From contig CM075184.1 of assembly GCA_037577475.1 (NCBI GenBank), positions 30,649,094 through 30,713,093 of the forward strand: a stretch of 64,000 nucleotides of DNA. Direction: 5' to 3'. This DNA comes from Chaunax sp. Z400 (taxonomy: Eukaryota > Chordata > Actinopteri > Lophiiformes > Chaunacidae). Position numbers and translations under genes: made by a program. How positions within the stretch are numbered: the stretch's first letter is position 1; each line of letters starts with the position of its first letter. Below the pieces are notes generated by a model that saw only the letters and a program-made list of their open reading frames with translations, did not search any database and was not told the origin of the DNA. Below, piece after piece: positions 1-14,505 of the stretch.

Positions 1-1385
1 AGCACAGAAATATGCCTTTTTGTCTCTTACTCATCCCTTCATACAGCCAGATTTAATTTACTGAAAGACTGTTCAATCAGCTTTGAGCCTTTTCATATGA
101 GACAGGTTAATCTCTGGCTGTCATCTTAGCAAAGCCTCTATTCTGCACAGTCTACTTTATTTGGCCAGATAAATGTCAATATCATTAAATCACTCGTCTG
201 TCCGTAGTTAAGACTCTTACTCAACAAGCCAGGGATTGTCCAGCCCAGAATTTAACCCAGTTTATACGTCAAGAACTTATATGAGGGGAATAACAGAGCA
301 GCATGACCTTTTTAAATTAAACGTGCAGTTAGTCATCAGCACTGTCTGCATGGTTTGATTCTTAATGGCTCCGGCAATTTAAAAAATGGTTTAATTTAAT
401 GATTTAACTGAGGAACCAATGAAGCAACTGCAGTAAATGATGACGAAAAGATGATGCAGCAGGTCTGGAATTTTATATGACAGATTTTAATACTTGGCAT
501 GTTATAATTTCCTAGTGTTATTTTCAATATGTTAATATATTTATGTTAACATGTTGTCAATATGTTTTGACCCTGACAATTCAATACTGGGTTTGGGGGG
601 GGGGGGGATACTCCCTGTATAATCTTGCAGAAGCTTGTTCATACACAGAGCTTTTCCATAAACAGATGACTGATGTATGCACAGAAATGCACGAGACAGA
701 TTAGATTAGGCCTTCTGTCCTTTCCCATCTCCCCTCCCCTCCTCCCAGTACTCTCTACTGGTATTGAATTAACCGCATTCACCAGAAGGAGTTGCTGAAA
801 CCTAACATTATTAACAGGATGCTATCTCAGCATTGACTTAAGCCTGAAATGCCATTGCTTTTAATAAATACAGGAAGTACAAGCGAGAGCACCACGTGCT
901 CGGAAGCTGGCCATTACTGCCCGAATGTTTCACATTTGCTTCCACAAACTGGAGCCAAGTTGCAACACCAGAAGTGAACCCATTAATTTTGCTGCTTGAC
1001 ACAAACAGCAGTGCAAAGAGGGGTTTATTGATTTAAAGATACATAGAATTTAGATGTCAACATATCAACCAAGAGCCAAATCCAATATTGAAAGAGCATT
1101 CATTGGATTAGTCTACGCCATTTCCTTCTCATATGCCATTTGGGTTTGAAAAACACCTGCACAATGGAAAAATGTTGTTTATCAGGCACCCAAGTCATCC
1201 TTAACATGATGTCAGCATAGTCTCAAAATGAGATGAGGCTCAGAAGAGGTTTGTCTTATTCAATTAAGCCAGTTACAGGGGTGTGTGATCCGCACAATCA
1301 ATAATATCACAATCTATTTAATTGCACTTGCGATCTTCTGACTATAATGTGAAGAATCTCTCTCTGGCATGTCATTCGCCTACAG

Positions 1386-1457
1386 TACCAGTCAATAGTT
1401 TGGACACAGTTTCCCATCCACTTGAATGGGAAACTGTGTCCAAACTATTGACTGGTA
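1386..1457. mobile_element. Hairpin MITE with Tc1/mariner-like end
   Basis: Positions 1386-1417 and 1426-1457 are perfect 32-bp inverted repeats around an 8-base loop. The outer sequence, ACCAGTCAATAGTTTGGACA, resembles the terminal repeat of fish Tc1-like transposons as I remember it (ACCAGTCAAAAGTTTGGACA). The element seems to consist only of the two ends joined together. The left flank keeps a TACAG-like start but the right flank is diverged, so a TA target duplication is not clear. Confidence 0.7.
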
Positions 1458-3638
1458 GTGAACCTCAAGAACCGTTCATCTGATTTTCTTCAAACTTGGC
1501 ATGCAAGTTGCTGAAGGCCCAAGTAAGTGCAGTGTCAAATTCGGTGAAATTTGGACATGCAGCATACTGAATATGAATAGATTTATAATAAACAGGCGAA
1601 CAGCGCTCTGTGCAGAAGCCGGGGCTGGGTCCTATCGACATAAGTGATGTCACGGCGACATGTAAAGGCCGTGTATATCAGGATATTGTTTTAGATTTTC
1701 CGTTTAGTTTAATGGCCGTGCGTTCTGCGTTGCCTGAGTCTGAAAAGTAGACGGTGGACTGCCTTCGAGATCGATCACGATCTGAAATTGTCAGATCGCC
1801 AGCCCCTACATTTAAGTTTAAATGAACAAAAATGTTATGTGGAAGCAAATGGCCACACAAAGAAATAAGCAACAATAATCTTTTTTAAAGGGGGATTCTC
1901 ACTCGAATTCTTGATAGAACCTGGATTAGAAAAAGGATTTTTGTTGCAGACTGTTTGTGTTGAAGTCAGCAGATATCCTCTTCAGAACAGCAAACAGAAA
2001 TTATTGTTAATCTCTGAAACTCTAGCTTTAGTGTATATAAAAACATAAGTACAATCAGATCATGAAAACTGACAGATGAGCTACAGGAAATGTGGTTTCC
2101 TTTTTTGGTTTTTTTTCTTCCCCAAAACATACATATTTTGCAAACAAACTTGAGAAGAAAAACAGTGTTGAAAGAATGTGCTACAGTTAGAGAAACCATT
2201 GTTTCCATCCAAGCGTAGCCAGCCACATCCCCATTTCAGGTTTCCTAACTGGAACTGCTCCATTCTGGAACCGTGGAGCACTAGGGGCCCCTCTGTTTGC
2301 CCAGCCCCTTCTACCACCAATAAGAAAACCATAATTATCCCTTAGTATGCCAGCCAGCTTACTGCCATTCAAAGAGAAACCTCAACATCTGCAACTAGCA
2401 CAGCAGAGAGCTGTTTACACAGCTAAACAAAACCTAACGTGGATAACATGTTGAGCTGCAACAACAGAAACGGGTGGCAGCTCCAGATCAACTTGATGAT
2501 GGTAATTTTCCAGGCCCCAATAAAGCCCTGGCTGCTGACAGGGCCATCTGGTGCATGTTTTCTACAATCTAATGTCATAACTAGTGTTGTCTTAACTGTG
2601 CTCATGATTCATTCTGTACATGCACCCATACAACTGCACCGCTGGACCGTTGCTGTCAAACAGCATTTTGTTTAAGTGGAAGAAATTCATTTAAATGATA
2701 AAGCTACAGAGGGATGGATTAAGTATTCCCCACACACAACTTCCAGGCAATAGAGGGATACATATTCTCTGATGGTCATCCTTATTAAGTACGTTCTCTG
2801 TTATCTTTGGGAAGTGCAGACAATGGAGGCCACACCTAGTAGTTTGACCCGTAAGCCAATTCTTTTTTTGTGTGTGTGTGATGCATTTTATCACCACCAC
2901 ACCCTCAAATGTCAGTGATGTCTGGCCCGAATCATATGGCAACGGACAGGGAAAGGTGTAACCCTAACACAGACACAGTCTATTTCTGTTCATAGTTTCC
3001 ATAGGTGAATAATGTACTGAAATAAAACAGAATGGGAAGCATGATTTTTTTTTTTAAACACGTTTCTCTGTGAAATCAATAACAGGATCTATAACAGTAA
3101 AGGTTTACTCGTGTGTAGCTAAATTAATCATATAGTAAACAACATAAAGATGACTTGGCATATAGCAAAATCCTGCCAAGTGCACTGGTGTTTTCTGACT
3201 TTAAATAGGTTACAACCCTATTGTGCGTATGCATACTCTGTTTTCATTCTATTGGCACACAACTGTTTGTACAGCTGGGTGAAGTCTTGCTCCACTTCAA
3301 ACACAACTTAGGGTTAATGAGGCATTAACAGCAGTGATTAACAAACCACATTGACAATGGAATTACATAACACCAATACACAATATCACAAACATGGGAG
3401 GTTACCAATGTGCCTCTAGATATATGTGTGTACTGTATAGCTTCAATGATTTGATGAGTCATACTCCTGTCTATGATAGAAATGTTTTACGACCAGAAAC
3501 AAAACAACAGAAGCTGATTTATAGTCGATGCTCACTCTCAAAACACCTAAAGTGGCTGTAAATTTTTAATTTTCTAGCATTTTTCATGTTTTTGGCCTGT
3601 TTTGGCTATTTCAAAAGGTCTGCTTCTGTTAAACTTTT

Positions 3639-3866
3639 TTTTTGGATACCTTTATTAGTCCCACAGGGGGATATTCTTTCTCTGCATTTGATCCATCCCT
3701 GAGGAGCAGTGGGCTGCCACTACACGCGGCGCCCGGGGAGCAAATTGGGGTTCAGTATCTTTGATCAAGGATACTTCAACTTGTAGCCTTGCAGGGGCTG
3801 GGGATGGAACCACCGACCTTTTGTTCCATGAACAACCGCTCTACCACCTGAGCCACAGCCGCCCCA
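3639..3866 (-). mobile_element. tRNA-derived SINE
   Basis: Read on the minus strand, the element begins with a tRNA-like head: an A-box-like TGGCTCAGGTGG, then a B-box-like GGTTCCATCCC about 40 bases later. A tRNA-unrelated body follows, ending in a tail with GGGACTAATAAAGGTATCC. This is the usual layout of fish SINEs with an internal RNA polymerase III promoter. The B box has C where the consensus has G (GGTTCGATCCC), so this copy is probably inactive. Flanking target duplications were not resolved. Confidence 0.7.
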
Positions 3867-6800
3867 GAAACTTCAGAAACATTCCTGCACTATTGCTTCA
3901 ACTATCTTGAACAATTCTTTAACAAGACAGATTATTTATGGACAACACTGATGAAGAAATAATTTTCAGTGTAATATGTAATATTTGGTCAGATATTTTC
4001 TTGTGCAAATGCATCAATAAGAATTCAGACATTAATTCATGCATGATTTGTTCCACCAGCCCCATTAAAATATTATTCTAGTATTTATGTTATTCCTAAA
4101 CACTCTTTGCATTAAAGGAATATGTAAGAATAAAGAAAAGAAAGATAAAGCACTACCTATTGAAGATGTAGTTTATACTAATGTGGTCCATAGCATGAGG
4201 CAGATAAGACCAGTAATTCCCACACAGCTTTTACTGGAACACAAAACAGTAACTCTCATACCGGCCAATCTGATGTTCAAATAATGCGGTGCATTAGTGC
4301 GAGATTGGAATGAAGCTTTTAGATTGAGGGGATTAAAATTCCCAGGGTGAGTACATGCCCAGACTGAGTTCATCCCTAGCAATATTTAATTCTTATGTTA
4401 GGACAAATAAAATGATGCACCCATGATAGCATTTCAGTTCACTGCTACAATCAGGCTCTCCTCTCTTCCTGCCGTTTTCAAGGTCTTCAACTGAAGCACT
4501 GCAAACATGGTGACGAAATATTAAGTAAATCAAAGCTGTTTGGGATTAAAAAAAGGATTTTAATGTCTCCCTCTCACAAGGCCATATCTGTCACATTTTA
4601 GCAAAGTTAGATCTGCAGAATATTGAGGTGGCAAATATTAATAAAAAACATCCTGATTTGATTTTTAATTGAAAGTTCAGTCTTCGAATTACCACATTAC
4701 ATTAGGTTTACATATAAACATGCAGGTTTGCATTCCAGCAGCATATACTTGAAGCATCTTACTGCAGGGACAGGTAGGAGTTACAGTAGTTGTGCATGTA
4801 CAGCTTCAGTGTCTTGCGATAGGAAACTTGATAAAAACATCCTTTTTTGCACTTTTGCATGGCAGTGGATCTACTATGTTCAAGTTTTGTCCGTCAGCCC
4901 ACGGCACTGGAAGGACTGTAGGTGGGCAAACAATTGATAAAACATCGGTATCCTGGAGGCTAATGTTACAAGTATCAGACAGAAATTATACTTGTAGAAA
5001 TTCGATGCTGGTTTGATAGACCTCGAACATGCAACATATGGAAAACAAAGAATATTCATTGCTAGAAGGGCTCTCCATACAAGGATGGAAAAATATTTCT
5101 ATGGTAAAAATACCTTACTCTAAGCTGTTGACAAGAAATATTTGGAGTCTATGACTTTTGGCAGGCTGAAAAAACTTCTGATTTATTTATGTTTTTAATT
5201 GATCGTTTTAGCCATAGAAACAGAGAACTAAAAAAAAAATACATTTAAGTTTGTTGTGGTGAGATTAACAGCATTTCAAAATCAAATACAAACCAATCGA
5301 CAAATCAGAATTTTGGCCAACAATCTACAAACCACTGTGCTTCAGGAAGCATTACCTGTAGCTTAAAATTTAGTGGCAGTCTGTCAACAGTCTCATAGAC
5401 TTGTGACCTAAATAAACATATTCTTGAATTCTGTGGCGACCATCTGCTTTCTTGAACTTGGTCCTTGGCTCATGAGAGCCAGTTTTTAAAATCATCTTAT
5501 TTCTTTGCAACAGCTGTTGCAGAAATTCGTGGGTGGAAAGTCAAGATGGATGCACTAATGCGTGTTAGTCAAAGTGTGGGGGGATGGGGGGCTTAGTAAA
5601 AACCTCAGCATGTGACTGGTAACTGATCATGAACTTGTGTTGTTTGACTATGGTAATTTGCACTGTGCATAAATCAAGCATCTAAAAGTGATTTGTATTT
5701 CAACTGATTATACGGAGCTGTCTCTGCCCTGATGCTAGTCTAAGCACTGACGATGAATTTAAAGCCCTTATACATCTTTGTACCTTTGACGCCAAGGTTA
5801 TAGGCCTTCTTTGTCCATGCACAGACATGCAGGAGGTGGGCATATATACATGAGCACCCACAAAATCCAATACAGTAGGCTGTAATGGCATTATAAAACA
5901 TATATATCAAATATAGCCTATATCAAAAATCCTGCCAATGTGTTTTATAAATAGGATATGAGAACATGCATGAAATGCATTCAATTGGCTTCAAGGACCT
6001 ACTTCTTAGGTGTGGAATTTCCATGACATTGGATGTGCATGCAGGGAGTAGTCAGTCTGCTTGTATGGACCAACAGCTGCCTGGCTCTGGCTCAAACCAG
6101 AGGACCTGAGAGTGTTGTCAAACACACCCTGTCCACACATCCTCTCACACACACACACACTTATGTACAGTACACCATCCAGCCAGAGCCAAACAACATG
6201 GTTCAGGCACAGGTCTTGATGGCAGCCAAGAGTGCTATTACAAGAGGGTTGAGCCTAACTCTCCTATTCCTCATAAAGTTACTGATAAGTTGCCCTTGAG
6301 CCACGGACTTAAAGTCTAAGTACCCCAGCAGAGTTGGTCAGGGGCCATCAGTGTAAGACTTCTGATTGGTGGTACAGTGGCTAAGTAATACAGTATGTAG
6401 TGTTAGATCACAGTCACAAGCCTGGCCCTGAGCACTGGCTGCTGTATTACACTCATTAGGATAAATCAGAAAAGATAGGATGCATTTCACAATAAAAGGA
6501 ATGTAAAATATTCAGAACCGTTTCACTTAAGTCAAACATTTAATCACTTACAGCACAACTTTGACAGACTACCTCCCTGGTGTAGATGTGTTGAACTGCA
6601 TAAATAGCTGTATATTTAAAAAATAAATAATACATGTGCAACAAGGGAAAAGAAATGCTGACTGTAGGTGCTGTAAGAGCTGCATGTCACGGCACATTCT
6701 GCTAAGTCTTTAATTACAGCTGTGCAGCAGCACAGAGGTCAGAAGGTGGGAGTGACGCAGTTGGACCACAGAAGGATCTCATTGCTTCAAACGTCTCTGG

Positions 6801-7529
6801 GGAGCTAAAGATGACTGAAATCAATCGAGACTCAGGATTTAACTAATCGTATCCTTGTCTCCTAACAATTTGTGATCCAGTTCTGTCTTTTCATACAACT
6901 TACATTCAACTTGATGAACCACTATAGTTTACCCTCCTTACAGCCCTTTACAGTGGCTATGCATTCTCCCATGGCATGCTCCTCTTAGTGACTCTCAATG
7001 GAGGCCTTGTCTGTGGCAGCCTTACAGCATGGGACACGGCTAGAGTTACTCACTTTGCAAAAAGCCAGGAGGTTTTACCACTGCGAGCCAAGGAATGTGT
7101 AGGAAAGCATCGCTGTCCAACAGTCACACAGTCAGGAATGTCTACATGTAGCAGCACCCTTCCTAAGGTTTCTGTGGCTGAGTGGGAAGAAGAGGGTTTG
7201 GCTTCCATTATCTTTCTCATAGAAGAGATGATTGGAGTCTCATTGCAGCCCAATAGCCACAGTCTCAATATGCAGCATAGAGCCCTGAAACGTTGACTCC
7301 CAGAGGTTCAATTGTTGTCAGACCTGGTTTGGAAGATTAGCTGTTGGCTCTCAACCCAGGCCCGTTTATTCCAAATGAAGACATCGATGTTGAGATGCAG
7401 ATCACAAACAAAGATCAGGAAACACGATTAACTTGTTCGGGTATCTGACTCAGCAATCTGCTATTTGTTGCTCTCGTTGTGGCATAACTTTCAAACATAT
7501 AACCAAATCATCACAACCCACCTTTTATT

Positions 7530-7658
<129 letters not shown>

Positions 7659-10600
7659 AGAGGGTCTTGCATCAGAGGCTTCATTTCAGGATTCATCTGA
7701 AAGACCATGGAGTGTGTTTTGGTTCATATTATGACAGCAATCACTGTTTTTAACTCTTGTTCATCTGGAGCAGACCACATTATGTTGGAGGAAATCTTTA
7801 GAATATTGTAAAAGTGCCTACAAAATAAATTTTTCTGCCAGTTCTAAAATGGAATCCCTCCTTCTTCTTTTTTTTTGCACACCTCACCACTTTACTTTTC
7901 TCTTTCCATTACTCTCATTTGTTCCCCAGATTTGAATGTATTTCTACAGAGCTCTGACGTTTTCAGCGCTCCAAGAGCTCTCGAGTCAGGGCCAACCATA
8001 ACGTGTGACATGCATTCGACCACATACCATCTCACTTCCTTGGCAACCGTGAATGATTTCCCTGACAACGCTGCGAGGACAGCTTCATAAAAAGTGAACC
8101 TGAAGCCGCTGCACAATTAGTCACAGATGGCTGCTGTTGTAAGAGCAACCACTGATTTTAAGTCACGTCAGGACAAACGAAGCGATCTCGTTAAGTTAGT
8201 CAAGAACCAAACCTTTATTATTGATTTGTGGACACATGGGTGCTGTTCTTGTAATGAGTAGTGAGTGTCCCTTAAAGAGTTACTCATTTCCCTGACAATG
8301 CTGCAAGGACAAGGGCAGTAAGTGTCCCTTTAAGTGAGAGTCATTTTTCTAACAACACTGCAGCTTCACCATGACAACAGCAGCGTGTGCAGATGCTGCA
8401 GCCAGTAGCTTCTTCAAAGCTGCTATATTGTTCCAGCTTTATTGCTAAAACACAAATTACCTATGAGAGAAATACATTCATCACACATTGGGGAAGGAGG
8501 TGCAACGTTTGGCTTAAGAGCAGCAGATTTTTTTTTGGGACTATCGCTGCCCATGGCATCTTTCAACCATTCAGTCAGATCAGCCGGACCGCTCCGACAG
8601 CAGAGGAAAGAGACCCATGATGTGAGCCATGCTGGCCCAGCTTGGACATACTGTAAGGCTGCTCCTGGCTAATGTTCAGTTGTAGGAAAATGAAATGGGA
8701 AAAAATGGGACTGGCCAAGTAACAGAGAATCTGAGAAAGTTCTGCCAACATCTTTACAGAGACCTGTCTCCACCACAACATCCCAGATCAGGCTTCTGCA
8801 CTCGACAGGAGGAAACGTGTTAGGAGCCAACAGAGTCCTGGACTCCCAATAGGAGGAGGGGAGACAGACTCTGTTTTTTTTTAATCATTGATGGAGGCAT
8901 GTAACAGTATACCAAATTTCACAATAACGAAACAAAAAAAGTTCTGTCTCTATACCACTGTGGGACTATGATGAAATAGAGCAAGCAAACTGACAAATGC
9001 AAAAGTATTTACAAATGATGGAAAACAACGGTGAGCTACAACACAGAAAACACATCAAACATTTAGCACGTTATGGACCAGTGAATGGTAAATGAAAAGC
9101 TGTGTCCTTCAGACGGAGACTCTTTTCCTGACACACACTGGACTCAGCGTAGCTGACATTTTGAAATGTGCTGTTATGGGGAAGGAACATGACATGACTA
9201 ATAACAGTAATCATCACAGCACTGCTGTCGTTACAATGAGAGAGGCCAAACTGTCCCAAAGACATTAAGTGTTTTGCACTTTAAACCTAGGTATGTACGC
9301 GCTGTAGAAGCATAGGGAGTAATGAAAAACACTGATGTTCCAGTGTGATTGTGAGCCATCAAATAAGATCCAGCTGCTGAAATAATATTGTATTTCTTGG
9401 CTGCTGCATTACTTTGCAACTGCACATCGACTTAGTACAATCATGGATTGCCAAAGACAATTCATGCCAATTTATGGGTGTATTTAAGTGTATATGTAGA
9501 AATAACTACTAATTTTATTACCTGTGTCTAGACATGTGTAGCATGAAGGGGATGACAAACTTTAATTTCATTGTGCAACTCAATATTGCACAAGAGCAAA
9601 TTAGCTTTATGAGAGATAATTTTCTCATATGCTGACAAATGACAGCTATGTAGCCTCAATACATAATTCATTTCTGCACAGCAAAACCTTTTTTTTTGTG
9701 CAATCCGCGAATCAACTGGAAGACACGGCAATACAGACAAAGATTCACCCCTTGATTCAGTCCACATGAAATGAAGGTAGTTTGTCTGTTTTTGTGTGTG
9801 CATAATCTGGTCTGTACTGATTTCTCTTAATCAGGCAACACTATTAAACCAGACTAGTTAAATGCACCCGGCTTGCACAGTATTCAAACTGGAGTATAAG
9901 TGGTTGTAGTCGTTTTAAAGCACGATATATAAGTGTATACAATATATTGTGGAAGCAATTAAAAAAATATCAGACATGCTTCAGGCTTTCAAACTGACCT
10001 TAATTGAAGTACTTCACTGAATTCCATTTTCTCCACTTGTGGATTAAAAAGGCTCCTCTTTCAATTCTAATCTCATAATGTCTAGTTTAGTATGCAGCTA
10101 TGTTCACCATTCTTTAAAGCATCAAATAAAATACTCAACTAAATTGCAATAACATCCTTCAGCCCTTAGCTACAAGACTAGTTGTGGATCAGTCTTCTTC
10201 AGAATACATTCTTTTTTTTACTTTAGTGTGTTGATCTTTACACTGCAACTTGAGTATGTGCCCTTTTTAACCTCAATCTCACAGTTGATGGTGCCCAACA
10301 AAGACTACAGCAATCCTAGCAGCATTAAACCTATAGAGTGTTGTCTCTTTTCCGTGAAAACACAATGTTACGCCCCCCCACTTTTTCCAGGGGCTCTGAT
10401 TTTATCTGACAAACTGGTGACCAGTGCTATATCCTGGTTTTGCTGACACCTCTGCAAAATGAGTAGGAAGCATCAACAGTGCTGATCTCAAGGGCTGTTT
10501 TGAGTTATGTAACATACGTAACATAGCATTGAACCATAACATACGTACATGGTCCATGAGGTATAGATACATGTGTGACAGAGATGGCTTGTAGCACAGG

Positions 10601-10870
10601 TACATTAAAAGCCACAGCCTCAAAGCCTGAGTGGGCTCCTCCAATTTGTCAACATCTGTGTGCAAACTTTATCAACACAGCAGGAATGATTTAGTTATAT
10701 TATCTGCTGTGAAAAAGAGACAGGCCCCCAATTGGAAGGATGCTCAGGATTTTAGGTGTTGTTATTCCCTTTAAGGGTAGCCTAGATACTGTATATCATT
10801 AAGCAACTTAGAAAGTGTATTTAGTGTATGAGCACTACCATTGCAGGAGGGAAGGTAAGTTAATTAGCTC

Positions 10871-10980
10871 AGTGGACCTCAAACTTTTTCTGGTCAAAGA
10901 CCCTTGAACTGACACAAATTAGACCACGGACCTCATTTTATCCCAGGGTCCCCAGTAGCCGATTTTCGAATCAGGTTTCA
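10871..10980. mobile_element. End of a hAT-like element (partial)
   Basis: The stretch starts CAGTGGACCTCAAACTTTTT, close to the CAGTGGTTCCCAAACTTTTT terminus common among vertebrate hAT (Charlie-like) elements. The sequence after it (GACCCTTGAACTG, CCACGGACCTC) fits the subterminal part of such elements. I could not find a matching opposite end nearby, so this is one terminus or a decayed copy. Confidence 0.35.
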
Positions 10981-13969
10981 TCACACAATGAAATTCACCG
11001 CAGATTGTCCACGCGCAGATCGAAAGGTGCATTATTAACAATGTCTTCACAAATTACCACATGCCAAAAAAATCCACATAAAGTGACAAGAGTTAGCGCC
11101 AGAGGCGAAAAGATTCTTCATGTGTTGAGAGCCGTTTACCTACTGCACTGCAAACACCTTCTTTCATTTAGTGCCCTCAGTTACTGCTCGGCGTCTCCAT
11201 GGCACTTCTCCAGATGGGGTGCTCTCATAAACATTACATAATGTCCTTGAACCACAGCAAGCTCAAAAAGAAAAACTGAAACTGAAATGGGGAAAAAGAG
11301 AGAGAGAGAGCGCGCAAGACGCCCACACATCTGCACCACCCACACTTGAACGAGCGCTCACAGGAGGCGGCAGCAGTTCCGCCTGGCTGCAGGGCATTCG
11401 AACTAGAAGTAAGCTACAAAAGGTTATTTCACATGTACTTGGCTCAAAGCATTTTACGGCCAACACATTATCTCATCTCAGTGCATTATAGGAGTATGAA
11501 AGAATGACTGATAGTATGTTTTTGGTTATGAATAAATGATTCACTTTGAGTGCAACAAAATGCTACAGGGGGACTGTAATTGTTGTTTTCACAGAGGAGC
11601 TGGGGGCATAGAAGGTGTCCAGGAAATTGAACAATTGAACAGACAATAGGGTGAAGAGGCATTTATTTAATAGCACTCCAAAATATCCTATCTCAGCACC
11701 ACTCATCCTCTCCAAATAGCAGAAGTAAAAGAGGGCACAGCCTTTTGTGGCCCCTCAAGAGCTTTCAATAGCAAGATACATTAGCAGTCTTGAACAAGTC
11801 TGATTGAAAATTGAAGGCTAGGTGATGTCAATAGAGTATAGGAGATATTTGTGTATATACATACAGGGTGCTATAGTGCTTTGCAGCACGAGTGCCTGTA
11901 AAGCAAAACAAACATGCTCAAATATGGATACCATCACTTTTCCTTGTTGTGTTTGGATCGTTTACAATTCGTCAAAACTTTTGAAGCATATGCACTTGGA
12001 GAAAAAAAAATACCTCTATTGATTCAAATACACAATTTCTCCAGACCCTCCCACTCTTGACAATATATAACCAATGACACTTGAATGTACAAGGTAGGTA
12101 TGTTGTTGCACATGGATGCTGGAGCATTTGAATGGTCAGAGGAATATCACCATAGAAACAAACATTTGCAAAGCTTAACTGCTGTCATAGCTTTATAGAT
12201 TTAAGCTTGCATGATGACACAATAGACGTAAATGTTCATGAAAAGATAATCTTGTGGAGTGTGGTCATTTCAGAGTGTTTTTACACTCTGAAATGGGGGG
12301 CGGGTCTCAATAGTTATTGCAAAGAAACACAATTTTATAAATGTATTAATTGATTTTGGTTGAAATGGATGATGTTTTTATGAAGAAAATATTTTGTCTG
12401 ATGTCCTCCTGACTGGACTGACTGTTAGGAAAGTGTGATGCCAAGTCTTTTCCTCTATCTGTTATGATTTTAATGGAGTTTAAGTTGCCGATTTAAAGAG
12501 CATTGCAAAGCTAACAAACCTTTCTTGTCTTTTAAACTGTCAGGAGGGGAAAGCAGGAAAGATAAGCCTTCTACATAAAGAAATTTAAAAAAAAACATCT
12601 GCTCTGATTCTAGCAGACAGTTAATGGAGAGATTTGAGTCTCCTGCAGATTTGATGACATCAATAACCTTTGAACCTTGAGGGATTTTAGAGAGATCTGC
12701 TCATATTCATTTTTTTCATACGGTGAGGCAGTTCCTACAATTTCACAGAACAATATGGGGGAAATCCTGGGAGTGAGAGAAAGAGAGAGGTGTCAACCAA
12801 GTAAATGTCATCTCCACCCTCCACTCCGGCCTCACACGCTTAGACCCGTGCCTGCTGAAATCAGCTTCGGTTCACCTTAGATAGATCAAACAAGCTTAAA
12901 GCAGCGTTAAAAACAATTCAGACATTTTGGTGAAAATGAATCACTGACCGATGATGCCGTCACCAATGTTTATGGTCCATTTTTAGATCTGTATTTACAT
13001 CCTTGCCGTGTTAAACACTCACGTGACACATGTTACCTAATGTGCATTATGAATACATTGTGTCAGAAATAATGTTTGGGTAATATTTGAAGCTAAAAGT
13101 GAACCGCCGTGTCTTCTTAAACAACTTAATAATAGCTTTAAAAATCACTTTGTACAGGTTACATCACTTGATCTCTCTCTCTAAATTTGCATGAAGTAAA
13201 GCAGTAGAGGAAATGAGAGAGAGCATTCATAACATGCATGGCAAGGGCTACACGGAAGAAGGATTAGTGCTAATCTCTGGCTGGAGGCAGCAGAGTCAGA
13301 CTTGATGAGTCCGATTAGTCCCCAGTGAGTGTTCAGGGATTAGCACACTGTCCAACACTAGAAACCCTTCTCACTTCAAGGCTGAGGAGGAGGAGAGAGA
13401 GCAGAGAGTCTGCCTGAAAGTGGATCGGAGAGAGTGAGGATAAAAGGAGAGAAAGAAAAAGATAGTTGAGATTATCAGCTTTATAGGTGGCTAGAAGCGT
13501 TTGGAAGACATCATGGGGTCGAATGACAACAGAAAATCTCTAATATGTGAGCAATCCTGCCTCTGTGTTTGTGTTTATATAGGAGACAGAGCTGGATGAC
13601 ATTTCTCCACTGATACAGAGATAGGAAGGAAGTCTTAAGAAGCAAGGAGAGGAACAGTACATTTATCCTGATAAAATATGTTTTAGGAAATGATGTGGTT
13701 TGAGAGGTGGGTGGGGTTTACTGCAGTATTATTGCACAAATCAGATGTCGTCTCATGCTTTTCCGTTTTTTTCTTAAATTTTAAAGATAGGAGAAGATAC
13801 TGAAAGCTGCAGGAGAGGAGAGTGTGTCTGCCTTGACAGATGGTGTCAAGCCCAGTTCTAACGAAAACCTGCAACAAGTCACATTCACACTTCCTGTGGA
13901 GGTTCCCCATATTTCCTGTCAAGACATTCTCATTGCACAGACCGCACCGAACTGAAGATATGTTGCAGA

Positions 13970-13971
<2 letters not shown>

Positions 13972-14054
<83 letters not shown>
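13972..14054. repeat. (TG)n microsatellite, about 41 units
   Basis: This is an uninterrupted TG run of about 83 bp. Frames reading Cys-Val or Thr-His repeats across it are artefacts. Confidence 0.97.
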
Positions 14055-14055
<1 letters not shown>

Positions 14056-14460
14056 AGCAGCATTCCCTTTAACACCAGTACTGAGGTATAAAAACAACAA
14101 ATCTGACCACTAATTGTTTTTTTTTGTATAATTGTAACAAAACTAATGAAAAAAAAATCAAATTTAAGAGACCAAATACTTCTTCTCTTATAGGACCAGA
14201 AGAGAGAAGCACCTGTTAGCCAGCAACCATGGCTAAAGCCTGGTTAGATAAACAGTGCACCAAGGGGTGCAGACTGACGATACAGAAGCCTAAATGCATG
14301 CTCATTAGTCCACAAAAGCCTAAATGATCTGATTCACTTTGTGCCAAGGACTCCAAATGCATCACTGTATTTACGGTGGATGGGACAGTGCAGGCAACTA
14401 ATATGTAATCTGCGGATTAAATACTCTCTAAAATAAATGCTCAGTTTTAGACAACCCTTC

Positions 14461-14505
14461 TGACGGACCCCTGAAAGTACTTAAACCTCACTTTGGGAAC
14501 CACTA
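14461..14505. mobile_element. Possible right end of a hAT-like element
   Basis: The segment ends in CACTTTGGGAACCACTA. Its reverse complement, TAGTGGTTCCCAAAGTG, resembles the CAGTGGTTCCCAAA terminus of hAT-type elements. No convincing left end was found upstream, so length and class are uncertain. Confidence 0.3.

Noticed and set aside
6976..7296. 106-codon plus-strand frame
   Set aside because: No homology recognised, with a comparable antisense frame over the same bases, as expected by chance in a locally GC-richer patch.
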